From Sarcocystis neurona (Eukaryota > Apicomplexa > Conoidasida > Eucoccidiorida > Sarcocystidae), in NCBI GenBank assembly GCA_000727475.1, contig KL647305.1, positions 674,856-738,855 on the forward strand: a stretch of DNA of 64,000 nt. Reading direction: 5' to 3'. Positions 38,990-52,176 of the stretch are shown in pieces. Position numbers and translations under genes: made by a program. The stretch's first letter is position 1. The number at the start of each line of letters is the position of its first letter. The notes below the pieces were generated by a model. The model was not told the origin of the DNA. It saw only the letters and a list, made by a program, of their open reading frames with translations, and ran no database searches.

Positions 38990-41900
38990 TCAACTCAGCA
39001 GCAGTAAGTACCGAAAATATGTACGACGCCGGTAGACCGGTGTATCTTTGTAGGTGTTTTGAATGTACAAGTGCAAAGAGACTACCCTATACAGTGTGTG
39101 GTGGATCAAAGCGTGGGCACCTAAAAACAGATTCCCTGGCCAGGTCCACACGCGTGTCGGACTGACATGAATGTGGCAGAGAAGCCATGTGAAATAAATA
39201 AGTGTATTTGCTGCCGCATGCGCTACATGACGGGAGCGCTCCCCAAACCCACACCCCGAGGTGTGCGTGGCCCCAGAGGTCGGCTTGGACGCGTTCGTTT
39301 ACTCCGTCGCCACGCATATATATATATATATATGTATACACATATATGTAGCACGATAGGTAGACACTATCTATCTGGGAAACAGGTTTTGTGCGTTGCG
39401 CTTTAGATGAAAATGAGTGCAGTACAAAAGCAAAAGGCAGAAACTTGTTACACCTACCTTTATCTGTCCATGTGTTAATGTGGGACAAGGGGTTTTCGTC
39501 GAGGAGGATTATCGAAGAACGCAAAGGTAATACAGATTCAGGCATATCATTTTGTAGGTAGACATCCAAGCGGTCCTGCAGCATCCACACAGGAGGGAGA
39601 CACAGAGAAAAAGTGTTTTACTTGTCTCTTCTACACACACTAGATATGAAACTATTGTTCATATAGGAAGCAGCTTGTCTATTGACGTCGTCGCTTTACA
39701 TTTCGCTTCAAGGCGCCGCTTCCAAAAGACACATCTCGACTCGCACGTGCACACAGCCCTTAGACGCACTCGCAACATAGATACGCAAACCAGATACAAA
39801 TATATATATATATATATGCGTATGCAAACCTACAGTAATGTCGACTAATTCTTCTTCCTCGCAACAAATGTATGTATGTGTGGCGCTGCAGTTGGTGAGC
39901 AGAACAGAAAATGTGTCGGCTCTTGTATTTCCTCGCTCGACCACATTTCTGAATAGACGTTGAAGTGTTCCCTTATACGTTTTCCTGCTACGAACCTGCG
40001 TTTTGAAGCTGTCGCTAGCGACGAGTCGCGCCAGTTGTATCAAGTTAGTATATGTGTCGAAGACCTGCAACAGAAAATAAGCAGACGTGAACGTTCGCGA
40101 ATATAACGCTTGTGAGCGCGTACAAACAGCTGTCGCTAGACAGCAGGGTAGGCATCCCCCCCCAAGCTGTCCGCTGAAACACACAAACCCGCACATGCAC
40201 ACGCATATTTCCGATTCTTTCCATCTGTGTGTAGAGAAAGGGACAGAAAGAGAGACAAATATGTAGACAGGTAAACAGAGACCTTCTCACACGCTCATGG
40301 AAAGAGTGTTCGTTCTTGCTCTTGATCGTACACAAGTCATCGTGTCAACACCAGAAAGTGGACTACTCTGGAGTCAACAAAATCTTAGTTTGTCACCCCA
40401 ACGTGAGCTCTATATGTTTTGAAGAGCCTCATCAGCAAAAACCGTTGAACCGTGTTCAGGTACTTGGGAATGCCTTGAACGGTAGAGCGCGGTCGCCTTG
40501 GTGTATCTGAACGTTACGGGTATGCGTTATACATGAGAGTACCCGCAAAATGGCAGTCAATCGTAAGCGTACACATACGCTTGTACGTGCATACACATAT
40601 CCATCAAAACCTGCAGACACTTTTATATGCACATACATACTATGTATGGAGTTCCACGTAAAGACGCACCTCATATGCTGTGGCGCCTTTCCTGTTGGAC
40701 ACTGTAGAAAAGACACTGTCAGACTCTCTTTCGTTGAGGAACAGGCTTTCGTCTAATATATCCCATAAAATGTTGCACCCGCATCATAACATCAAGGAGT
40801 AAGAACACGTCTTGAGAATGCCTTGCTTAGCAGCTCACCCGGTTGAAGACTGTGTCATCTGTAATTTCTTCGTCGTCTTCCTGGAGATCTTCTTTCCCAA
40901 ACTTGGCTTCTATTGTGAGGCGGAAAGGAAGGAGGCGAAACCCGTGCTGAAGAAGAGCCGGAACATCCTTTTTTATACGATGTGGTGGATATCGAACTCC
41001 CTTACACTATACGACTGAGTTATTACGCGCTTCGTTTTGCCACCAAGGCGTATGCTTCGCGGCTTAAATACATCCCGTTTTTGCTTGCGTAGGCCCTCTT
41101 GTATTTTTCACTGTGTGTCTCTGTCTTGGGTGGATACCTTTTCATAAAGGGCTCTTGGTCTGTGCATAGAGCTGGAGGTCTAAGGGCTATAAGTGTGCAC
41201 AGATGCGCTGTCTTTGTCGCAGGCTATCCTCTCACAGTTGTCCACATCTACTACGCCTTATATAGATAAGCAAGGCGGTGGGCACAGGCATACGCATGCA
41301 CATATATCTATATATATATATATACATACGTGTATATGTGTGTATACGTGTATACACTACACTATTATTTTTCATGCGCGAGTCTCCGTAAGAGTGTCCC
41401 TGCACAAGTGTGCACACGGGTATCTACAGGAGGACGTCAAGCATCCGACCAAGCAAAGTGGTAATTTCGTGGACATTCAAAAGGCAAATCCTTCCTCTTA
41501 CCATTTCTGTGAAATGGAGAACACGTATGCGTTGTAAGGCAGGACTTGTGTTCTGCATGAGAAGCGCAACACCTTCTGCAGAGGTGCATGACGCAACATC
41601 GCCAGCAAGTTTTCAACAAATGACTTCACACGCAGGACTCTCGCTGCTCACTATACGGGTTCATCGCCTCGCAAGGGGAAAACCATTTTGGGTACCAGGT
41701 ACGAAATGGCCGTGAGAACACAAATAGACGCACCTTCGGACGCGTGTTCACGAAAGCTGTGCAGCGCGCAAAGCATGTGTCTCGTGCCTCGTCGCCGTCG
41801 TGTGAGTCATCGGCAGACAGCGCTCATTTCCTAGTGACTTCCACGCAAGGCTGTTTGTTGTGCAACTTCTACTTTTACACCGTTCCTTTCTAGTCCGACC

Positions 41901-44900
41901 GACCGACAAAATTTTGTGCATACTACCACACCGCATTTGAAAATTTGTTGTGTTTCTGTACTTTTCTGTACTACACGGCGCGAAAGTTGCGATAACCGTG
42001 ATCACGGAGATACACGCGTATCTCAGCGAATCCACGTTGCACTTTCTTTTCAAGTGAGCAAATGAGTCCACATGTCTGCAGTGTCGTAATTGACGTGTAC
42101 CTGTAAATAAACACATACTTGCTCGTGTACACGGGTAGATATATTTACATGTATATATATATATATATGTACGGATGGATGGATACCTTTGTTGCGGAGT
42201 CGCGCAAAGACGAGAGCATTCGCAGGGCGCAGAAGAGAATGGGTGTTTTCCCCTGCATTACAAAAGAAGTTAGGGAACATCAAACTGTGCAGAGCAGCGA
42301 TATGTGAATACAGGGAAGACTTTCATGCGTTCACCATATATTAGAGTCGAGTCATTTTACTTGTACGTACACAGACTAATGTTGGTTGCCAGCACGGTAA
42401 TATACCGGATGGGACGATTTGTTGAAGCAAGACCGTTGAGCTCAGGTGTTTCAGGGTGCGTGTGATTTCATTTTGTACGTTCACGTACGTTCACACAAGG
42501 ACACCAGGTCAGTCCTTGCAGTGTGTAATTCATGTCTGTATAGTGAGCTCTTGCACAGAAGCACTTTACAGCAGAGTTGTGCTGCGTGCGTGAAAAGGCT
42601 CGCCAACACTAATAAGAGAGTCGAATATACCTGAGTGACTCGCTGAGCACAGAAAGGTACACGCTCAACGTACACAGTAGGTCCCTCTCTTCCACCAGCT
42701 TCCCCGGCAAAGTTTCTTCTCTTCGTGAAAACATTTGTGTGATTCAAGGGCTCCTCATATCGAAGTTCCGTAAAGTGGTGCTTAGATATGTATTTCTCCA
42801 CCAGATCGACACAGGTATATACGCCCTTCGTGTGTTGGTGGACCTTACTCTTCTGAAACACTATAAGCGTACGACGGTTTCTCTTCAGTGAGGGCAAAAC
42901 GCAAGGTCGCTAAACGAGTGTGTCTGCACATTATCACCATACAAGCGACTCCAAGAATTTTCTTGTACGTGTATCCCGCAATCGACAAACGTCTACGTCT
43001 AAAGTTGTAACTGTGTGCAAGTGTAGATGCTTTTCCGACTTCAGTTGAGATTCACTATCTGACGCATTCTATTATATATGAAGGTTAGCTGTACCTTCAA
43101 CAACATTACAAGATACCTCTCGCTTTATCTATGGATTCGTCTACCTCTACGTCCACACGTAAAGGAACACCTAGAGGCTTACATCGTCAATGATTCTGTG
43201 TGACTCGTTCGATCCCTATACCTCTAATAACAACGTTGCGAAGTGTTCCTGGGCGACTATCAAACCCGAAGGTACCTCCTTTTCATCCAGGGTCTTCTCC
43301 CACGTTTCAAATGCGTCTGCGCCAAAAATTCAGGAAACCTCCATACGTAAGTGTACGTTCGGATGGGCGTGCACGCAGACGGATACACATGTATATTGAG
43401 CATTTGTACACGGGGAAGTTGCGTGCGTTACTAAGGGGAGATATGATAACCGGCAAAATAGAAAGAAACGAAGCAGGAAAATTCAGAAAAGGTTCGAAGT
43501 CTTTGACAACAAAGTGACAGATATATAGTTGAGACGTCTATACGTTTGATGGATAGTTCCACAAGCAAAAACTGTCGATGAAGGCGTTGCACGGTAGATT
43601 ACTGAAAAAGTATAATGAATCGTTTGACGTGCGCAGTCCTGAAATCTTTCCTAAATCAGCTAGCCGAAATGAGCGGCGACGAAGCTGCTCAATCTTGACA
43701 AGTCGCGGTGTACTATTTTATTGGCGGAAATTCCTGATACTAGTGTGTACAGGTTTGCTCCGTACGCAGCTATGACTGTGGGCGACTGTGTGTGATGTTA
43801 GGGAGGTAGCGACGCTTAGGTAAATCCACCTACTGAAGATAGTAAAGCAGGTTTCTGGTGCCTTCATTCACCGTGGACTGAAGGAAGAGGCAAGCAGCAA
43901 CATCGAATGCGTTTTTATCAGCAAACTCTGCAACTTTCTATCTGCATACATGTAAAAACATATGAACACCATGATATATGCACACACGTCTATTCGTGAA
44001 GAAACGTGGATGTTTGTCCAGCTCGATTCAGTGTTGCCAGCTTTCGACAAACCAGGTGGGAAGAAGTTTTTCGCGCAGCGGACCTTACTTTCAAGATAGG
44101 AACGGATGGGTCTTCCGGGGGCAAACGTCAGGAGGATAAGAATTCTCGAATAAATGGACTGCAGTTAATTCAGAATCCCACGCAAAACCTGAACGTGTCT
44201 GGACACAACGACTACGTAGCAGCACAAGCGTAGAAGCGGTGTACAGCCACGTATATCTATCTATCTATATATATATATGTATATAAGTATGCATAAATAC
44301 ATAAATGTACCGGTACATATGTATGGGTATATTTATATCTATAAATACGTAAGTGTAAATGTTGGTACAGCTGTGTGTGCAGCCTTCTCGTCAGTGAAAA
44401 CGAAACGCGTAGCTTTGTCACGAGTGACCACGCAATTGAGTGTCTGTGCATCTGTGTGACTGGAAAATTCAGTGCTTCTCCTGTTCTGTCCTTCGATGAC
44501 GGATATCGAGCAAAAGAGTTCACACTGTTCTTGAAGGCAAATGTCTAGCACAAACAGACGTGCCCATTCCCGTTGCTCTCCCGGAGCAAAGCAGAAGCAA
44601 AAAGAGCAAGACATTCGTGCTTGAGCATCTTTGACAGCGTATAAGCAGACATACCTCAGGACTCTGTGAATGCATACACTAAGACGCACAGCTCCATGTA
44701 GGTCGGAAGCTACAGGGACGTGTGTGTTAAAATTTTTGACGACTGCGCCGTTTTGCTCCGAAGCTGACAACCAGCTTATAGATAACGTTTACGAATGCAT
44801 AGTACACCATAGAGGAAACTGGCGTGTTCACAGAAGTGCAGAAGCAATGCAGATTCCTTAGGAAGCAGACACTTCAAGGAGATTTTTGACGTATACTTGT

Positions 44901-45519
44901 CCCCTGGTATTTTCTCCCTGTTTCAGTCTTCATGATCCTCATCTTTGGGACTAGTAGACCTCCTATTAACCCGCCAGTCTAGGTCTATCTCTCTATATCT
45001 GCGCTTGCTTGCGTTGGGATGCCTCACGTAATATCGAGATCTGTGTATACGCAGAGGTGTACCTCCTTGGCATATGCGTACGCACAAGAGTGTCAAACAT
45101 ACATGCATATATACATGTATATATATGCCTATGTATGCATATACGTATATACACGTATACATGTATATATATGTCTATGTGTGCATATACGTGTATATAT
45201 ATATATATATGCATACACACACATAGATACAAGTATATTTACGTACTTGCATATGTATGCATATACGTGTCTGGTAAGCAGTAGATATTAAACCTCCAGG
45301 GAGCCCTACCCAAAGAACTGGACAACACGTAACGATGCTTCTCAATGCAGTACACCGGCGCCAGCGGTCATGTTCTTGCAATGAAAGTGCAAATTTACTC
45401 ACTTTCCCTTGTAGCGATTGCAGTAACATATCAAGCATCGACTGCCTCGGTTCCTCAGCAATCTCTTCAGTTGCCGTTGGGGCAGATTCTTCACCTTCTA
45501 CCGCCATCTTTGCAGCCAT
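38990..45519 (-). CDS. Minus-strand gene of about 20 small exons, unknown family
   Basis: Start ATG 45519, stop TGA 38990-38992. Exons in order: 45519-45403, 44978-44897, 44763-44369, 44158-44089, 43941-43872, 43712-43603, 43316-43222, 42852-42631, 42252-42187, 42075-41977, 41575-41502, 41014-40979, 40909-40839, 40752-40670, 40506-40464, 40383-40352, 40064-39834, 39575-39458, 39120-38990. The first ten join with matching phases, as do the last six. Between 41.9 and 40.75 kb the phases do not all agree, so exons are missing or wrong there. The N-terminus is acidic (EGEESAPTATEEIAEE). Later islands include FAPGEQREWARLFVLDICLQ, AFETWEKTLDEKEV, GVYTCVDLVEKYISKHHF, LVFDTYTNLIQLARLV across a splice, and SSIILLDENPLSHINTWTDK. 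No transmembrane run or known motif is obvious and no homopolymer tracts occur. The regular phase chain makes it the best-supported gene here by structure. Confidence 0.6.
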
Positions 45520-45843
45520 GAGTGTCAACCCGCTGTTTTCCTGGTGATCTTGTGTCCTTTGCGGAAGCCCATCTATTTATTACGTTCGGTGTCCTTTGCT
45601 GATTCTCCTGACAGGTGTGCGGAAATGGTAGTTGCCTTAGCTGTCACGTAGTTGAACGAGAGACGAAATTTTGGAAAGTCCTAGTACTTTGCGACCACTG
45701 GTTATTATGAAACAGTCAATAGCTCTGCTGTGGCGTAGGCCCCTGTATTGCTATAGCGGGTGACGGTGTAGCACGTTCACCACATTAATATTTTCAGTAG
45801 TTACGCATCAGGTATCAGCGGCGGTATTGTAAAGCTCTTCTGA

Positions 45844-46180
45844 CGGGAGTGCACCGTTACATTCCAGCAATGCACCCAAGTCAGCTCTTTACGTTTACGA
45901 TTCTGTAAGAGATACAGTGTTTACCAGTGAGTCTTCAAGCGTCGGTTTCTGATTGTAAATACACATTTGGTCACAGAACGTGAACGCTCACTTGTACAGC
46001 AGCCATTCACACGGGAGTGCACCGTTGCATTCCGGCAATGCACTCAAATCAGGTCTTTACGTTTACGATTCTGTAAGAGATACAGTGTTTACCAGTGAGT
46101 CTTCAAGCGTCGGTTTCTGATTGTAAATACACATTTGGGCACAGAACGTGAATGTTCACTTGTACAGCAGCCATTCACAC
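45844..46180. repeat. 168-bp tandem direct duplication
   Basis: Copies begin at 45844 and 46012 (CGGGAGTGCACCGTT). They share a long block containing TCTTTACGTTTACGATTCTG and a run ending CAGCAGCCATTCACACG. Only about ten positions differ over 168 bp. No ORF is conserved between copies. It lies about 330 bp upstream of the start codon of the minus-strand gene, so it could sit in its promoter region. Confidence 0.85.
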
Positions 46181-49100
46181 GCACTCCACTTAGATCGGAT
46201 TAACACACACCGTCTACGCGTCCCAAGACTCTTCACTTTTTTTTAACTGTATAAAGGATATCAGGGTACTCTAGGGTAGAGACTTCTGCGAAAGTATACT
46301 TGAGATGTGTATATGGAGATCTGGGTAACCCAGAAGGATTACCGTGAGATAGAGGAGCAGGACTTCAGCGGTTTCTGTAGTTAGACAGCATAGGCAAAGC
46401 AGCACACTTGGGCGTAGCAGGTATCACGTTACCGAAGGTGGGTGAGTAAGACATAAATTCCAGCTGATACTTAGTCAGATGGAGAGACGTGACGACTCGC
46501 TTCCGTCGCAAGACGATGAAAAACGGATTGACTATCTAGAAAGGACAAAAGACGACTAGTTTACTTCTGACGGTTTCTAAATCAGGAGGAGACACGCGAC
46601 GAATCGCTTCTGTCCAAAGGAGATAAAAAGTGGATCGACATCCTCCTAGAAACGATAAGAAGACGAGTTAGCCTTCACTGCGCCGAGGTGACTTCACTAC
46701 AGAGAACGACGCTGTCACACATGCTACGGAGAATCTCCGCAGATTATGCCTGAAGGAAGCCCCTTGGAGGTGTCTGTCTCTGTAGCAGGTGTGACGTCAA
46801 CGACGACTAAACAATATCCATCGCGAACCTTCGCAGTTACTCAATTCACTCAAGCAGAGTGCAGTTTTGTGAAGCGCTATGGATAGTCAGGGGTTACTAT
46901 CGCGCTGCTGCAAAGTTTTTCATGAGGCGTAATTATGTCCTTTGAAATCTACAGCGTTTCCCTCGGCGCGTCATCCATTGAGCAAGTGAGATGCTCGTCT
47001 ACGTGCTGATGCTGCGAGAAATTTTTCTACAGCTTCAACTGAGACTCAAAAAGCGGGACAGTGTCAGTTAGGCCCTTCACGAGAGAACTTTGGCCATTAG
47101 AGAAGACCAGTTCTCCGCGGCTTCAACCATTTCCTTGCATACCAAAGAATTCTCGTACTGTGTTGCGTGCGACTACAAGCTGCTGTAGCTTCAGCGTACC
47201 GTGTGGACAGCTCACTGTGGGCCGGTACTACATGCGACTGTTCAACATAAAAAGAAGTCTTACGGAGTAAGCAAAGAAGCAGTACGGGCGAATTGTGCTT
47301 GTGAGCCGAAACGCGCAGGCTAAACAAATTAGATGCACATCAAAGAAGAAGGCATACGTTTACTTCTTAGGTTTACCCACTGGTCCTCCCTACCTGCATA
47401 TCCATACACGTACGCGATTCTCGACGCCTGTTCGATACCACGTAGAGAATTCTTGTGCACATTCTTAGTACACCTGCGTTTGCATCGAGTATTCGCTTGG
47501 AAAAAGAGATTTAACCCGAATACGCGTTCTTCTAAACGTAGTCACATAACTGCGTAGGCGAGCTGTGGACGTTACCAGATACTCTTTGACCTTGTGCGGG
47601 TAGCGTTGTGCCACAGTGTAGAGATCTATCGATCCACTCTAGTAGTGGTGGTGTCTGAATCGTTCATCAGTACATTGCTCACCGTAGTTATCTCTGGCGT
47701 CGCTGGATTTATGCACCCTCGTTGTTTCCGCAGCACACTGGACCAAAAAACGTTGTTTTCCATTGTGTACAACGGTGATATCACTTTGACCAAATGCACA
47801 ACATTATACACACTGCAGCTGCCGGGCGTTCATGGAAAGGCGGTCCAACGGTCAACAACTGCGTCCGCGACTACTGCCCATACGACTGAAAGTAGTTGTA
47901 ATTGTAGGACTACCTTATCGTTTAACACTATTCTTTTGATGCCATTAATACAGGGAGCCTAACAATGGCTAACTCAACTCACCATCATTATCACTGTTAC
48001 CGGTAACACGTAGTATGCAGGTCGTGCCACGTTTCTCAACACGACCTGTTCTCCTCCGACTACGAAGTCGCGAGATATCTACTGTAAAGTGCGTCAGTGC
48101 GGTGCGCACTTGACTTTTAAGGAACCCGAAGCTGCTCGGTGTTGACCCGATGCATCTATGTCGAATTCCGCACGCCTGCTCACCTGCGGACTCATACCGA
48201 AGTACAACAACTTCTGAATCATCAGGAGAGTCCTAATACGACCATCCTTACTCTACCCGTGTACCATTACAAATATGTGCATCTGCATTACTGACCTGTT
48301 CTTCAGAAGCGCGACAAGCAACGCCGAGAGGATGCTGTGGTGAGTATTTATTTGTACGCCATACGTGAGGTAATCAGCGGACTGGCGTAATAAAGATGCT
48401 TAGGTACGTACCTACGGGGCAGAAAAATACAATTAACTGAATTATGCACGCGGTTGTATTTTCTACATTCAAAGAAGGAGGAACACTATTCGAAACTTCC
48501 CAACGGGATATTGGAATTGCTGCCTGGTTGTATCCACAAAAGGCAGAACATGTAATCCGACATTCACTTGCTGTTTACTCGAGCAGTGCTGTTCGATTAC
48601 TTTTCCGTACAACCAAGGGGACCCATACAGACATTCTAGCGAGGTGCAAGCTCAAAAGGTGGTGTAAAGAAGCCCAAGGAGGTCACTGCTTAGAAACTGT
48701 TAAACAGTTCTGCTGTACTGCAGGTCTCACTGTAACAGTGTGCGCAGGGGCGGAGGTAATATAACAATAGTTCCACACTGCAGTAGTCTGCATTTGTATG
48801 CGTGTAAACGCTGTTTTCCAATTAAGGGCCTTGTGTACGTTTAGAGACATTCAAATTCACCCCACACCCCGACATTCTTTATGTCTATGTGGCTATACTT
48901 GGTACTGTGCGTGTATGAGCAGAGGTTTGCACTTACACTCGCGTACATAATATACATGTATATCTGTATATTACAAACTCGAGTACGTAGGTGTAGGCAG
49001 GAATATATATGGGGAATACAGAACATCTCGCGCCCGAAGGCATCCTGGGCTACACCGTCTATACAACGATAGAAGATATGCACGAATTCCTTAAAAGGAA

Positions 49101-51939
49101 CACTGCTGAGCGCCGTGGAACGCTACATGGTCCATAGAACAACCGAGTCAGTACGACTATAACTCCTTTCTCATTCTCATCTCTTTTCGTCCCGTACGTG
49201 CTTCGAACCGTGTGACTTCGCGCGTACAGAAGACGCACACGAACTACATCCCTAGGCCTAGGCTAGCCCGCACCGGACAAGGCCTGTTCAGAAAGCTAGA
49301 CCATTGTGAGACAGCGCTTACGCGCACTTCCATCCTATCCAGAAACCACTCAATAGCAGTAAGGCCAGTAAAGAAATTACCACCCTAATTAACACCAGCG
49401 CTGCAAACGTGCTTCCCTGTGACTTGAACAGTCTCCTTTGTTAAGGTTTAACATTTTCACTATGACATTATCGATATTTATCGACTTACGCATGGACGTA
49501 GACATCTAAAGAGTAGAACTATGTGCCTACCTACTTGCGGATATCGCAGGTGCATACTTCTGTGGATACATATATATATATATACATACATACATATCTT
49601 TAGACACGTATACCTGCATAACAGGTGTAGTCCTGTGCACGTATATGTGGTGATTCTTTGTTGCTACTACTGTGTCTCCAGGTGGATGTTGCGTGCCGTC
49701 TGCAGATGCGGCTATGAACAGAGAAGCAAAGTAGAGAACATGGTTGCAGACCTCTCTCGTTCTTTGCGCTGCGTAGACCATGCATTACTGCAGTGACGGC
49801 GCCTGACCTCGCTGGCAACACACCTTCACGCACGCGACGGGCGTGACTCTACTGAGATGAAGCAGACTACAAAACGTTACACCGAAACATATGTAGATAC
49901 AAACATACGCGCACGCGTATACATCGGGGAGAAGTTAAGACATTCATTGCTGGAAGCCTGAAAGTCCGTTAACACACATACGTGCACGTGGCTCTGTTTG
50001 CACGTCTATGCGTATCACTTATCACCAGCTTTCCCGTGAGCAGCTTTACTCCCAGGTTTCACGTGCAGCCCTGCACAGAATCCCTAGCTGCACGTGTATC
50101 CTCACGCATGCGTAAAAACATCCACACATTCGCGTCCAGACACGTACGCGCGTACACGCACGCACCGAGGCACAAAGGCTGCACTCCCCGTGAGATACAC
50201 ATATCCGCACACTTACACAAATGTACAGGTTTGTTAATGTCGTACAGGAAACGCAGACGTCCTACACACGCATCTAGTTACGTACGTCTCCCTACGTCCC
50301 TACGCAGGCTTGTCCGCATGTGTGTCTTCGTGCTCGAAAGGAGACGTGCGCACGTATTCAGTTCGTTGATTCACTCACCCCTTCTGCGTCCACCATTGTC
50401 TTTCTGTACACGCCTACCCTCCGTGTGTGCTTCCCCACACAACTGTCCACGCACGTCCTTGGCAGTCAGTGCGGGTCTCTACACCTAAAACTCCGCCGTT
50501 TAGACTCTTCGAGATCTAAGCGCGACCTTCTCTCATGCAAACGCATGTACACACTTTGACTCAAGCGTCCGCCTGATCACGGATCAGCAGCACACTAAAC
50601 ACGTACCTACATATACGTATAATATATACACGTGGAGGAAGAGTTTAATGTAGCGAAAGAATCAGGAAGACAGACAGTACGAAGAATCAATCAGACCTCC
50701 TCTGGATGCACGCATTCACGGGTAGAAACTCGTGCAGACACGACACGTGAAATGCAGTCTGTCACGCCGTTCTGTTGCTAAGCATGCCCTGCAGATTGAG
50801 GAGGAGTGGTTACACATACTTTTACAAATGTCTGTGTTTTCACCTTTATGCAGGTATGTGTGCAAGCTTGCGTCCGACCAATCTACAACCGGGGAGTCTG
50901 CCTGTTTTCCTGTGCGCCTGCGTGCGGGCCGTGTGTACTCACAAAGTGAATCTGCGCTGCGCCCTTGACCCGCGTTATGCGGGCTGTTTCAAGCGTGCAC
51001 ATGAACTTAACACACATACAAGAAGAGACAGAGACAACAGGTCGGGGGGCGCACGCACGCAGAGAACGGTACTGCACCCAAAGCGGTCCGTGCCAGACAT
51101 GCAGCGAGTTCCTTGTTGTGAAAGACTAGAGCAAAAGAGGATGGCATGAAGCGGCAGCTGAGTACATGTTCGCACCCCAGCACGCACGAACCAACGCAAA
51201 AACACTTCTCAACTTCCTGCGTAGACAGAATGCAGACATAGCAGGTTTTAACGTACGCTGCCCCTCAAGGATACTGTATTACACATACGCATCGTTGGAA
51301 AGGGGACGTTGCGCCCGTGATGTATATTGCCGTTCCAACATACGCACGCACTGGCCATTTCTCCCGCCCGTAGGCAGACCTTCACACAGACACACACGTG
51401 TAGTTGCGCCAGATCCACATATACATGTAGGCACGTGCACACGCCCCCCCTGCGACGCACGTCACACCTCAGAGAGCCTAGTACACTGGTGGATGCGCAA
51501 ATCATGCAGAGTTGTACACGCAGAGGTATACACGCATACGTCTTTTTGTGTATGCATCTACAGAGAAAGGGACGTGTTTATACATACATGTGTGCATCTG
51601 TTTTATCCTCTTCTTGGGTGCTCCGCGTACGGTCAACGGGCGCCTAATTCTACGCGTATCAAATATGTACAGAGGACGAGGGGGGGAGGTGAACGAAATA
51701 GCCGCAGGTCAGGAAGACAAGGCAGGACACAGCGGTGAACGACTTGGACAGAAACGTCCGACGGCAGTGTGGGTGTTTTGTGTACACCGCGGAACACGCG
51801 TAGAAACGGCGGCTCTACACGTGTGTTTGTGGGCCGCCCACGCGCCACGCTGCGACAAAACCAAAGCGCTACTTGTATTCCACACCACCTCCTCGTCGGC
51901 CTCTGCTACAAACACCTGCGCTAGTAGCGCACAACAACA

Positions 51940-52176
51940 GCAGGCGCTCGCAGCAGCAGCAGCCCGCAGCAGCAGCAGCCCGCAGCAGCAGCAGCCCGCA
52001 GCAATGTAGTAATGAGCATGAGATGCAGCAGCAGCTGCTGCAGTGTAGTAATACGCATGAGAAGCAACAGCAGCTGTTGCAACAGCAGTATAACTGTGAG
52101 CGTGAGAAGCAGCAGCAGCGGTGTAAGCACGAGCGTGAGAAGCGGCAGCAGCAGTGGAAGCACGAGCGTCAGAAGT
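51940..52176 (+). repeat. CAG-rich repeat encoding Gln-rich charged heptads
   Basis: Runs of GCAGCAGCAGCCC at 51949-52003 are followed by imperfect units of about 36 bp reading HEKQQQLLQ, CEREKQQQR and HEREKRQQQW in one plus frame (ORF 51873-52178). The pattern would form a coiled coil if translated. No splice-matched neighbours were found, so it may be an exon remnant or a non-coding repeat. It resembles the decayed Gln repeat at 3.9 kb. Confidence 0.55.

Noticed and set aside
42609..42630. A possible 22-nt GT..AG intron between two open frames
   Set aside because: It is too short for normal splicing, and the exon ending at 42631 can instead join 42252-42187 in the correct phase.
43690..43730. 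IVHRDL, resembling the catalytic loop of protein kinases, on the minus strand
   Set aside because: The frame stops soon after, the following residues do not match HRDLKPEN, and no other kinase motif is nearby. A different minus frame fits the exon chain.
43172..44233. A phase-matched chain of plus-strand exons (43172-43346, 43401-43514, 43557 onward, 44040-44233)
   Set aside because: The minus strand over the same bases has open exons with better splice sites, and they join exons on both sides in phase (including AFETWEKTLDEKEV). Two good genes on opposite strands exon-for-exon is unlikely.
47594..48764. Two ORFs in a repeat-poor area, considered as a retrotransposon remnant
   Set aside because: No reverse transcriptase, integrase or protease motif, no terminal repeats and no target-site duplication were seen.
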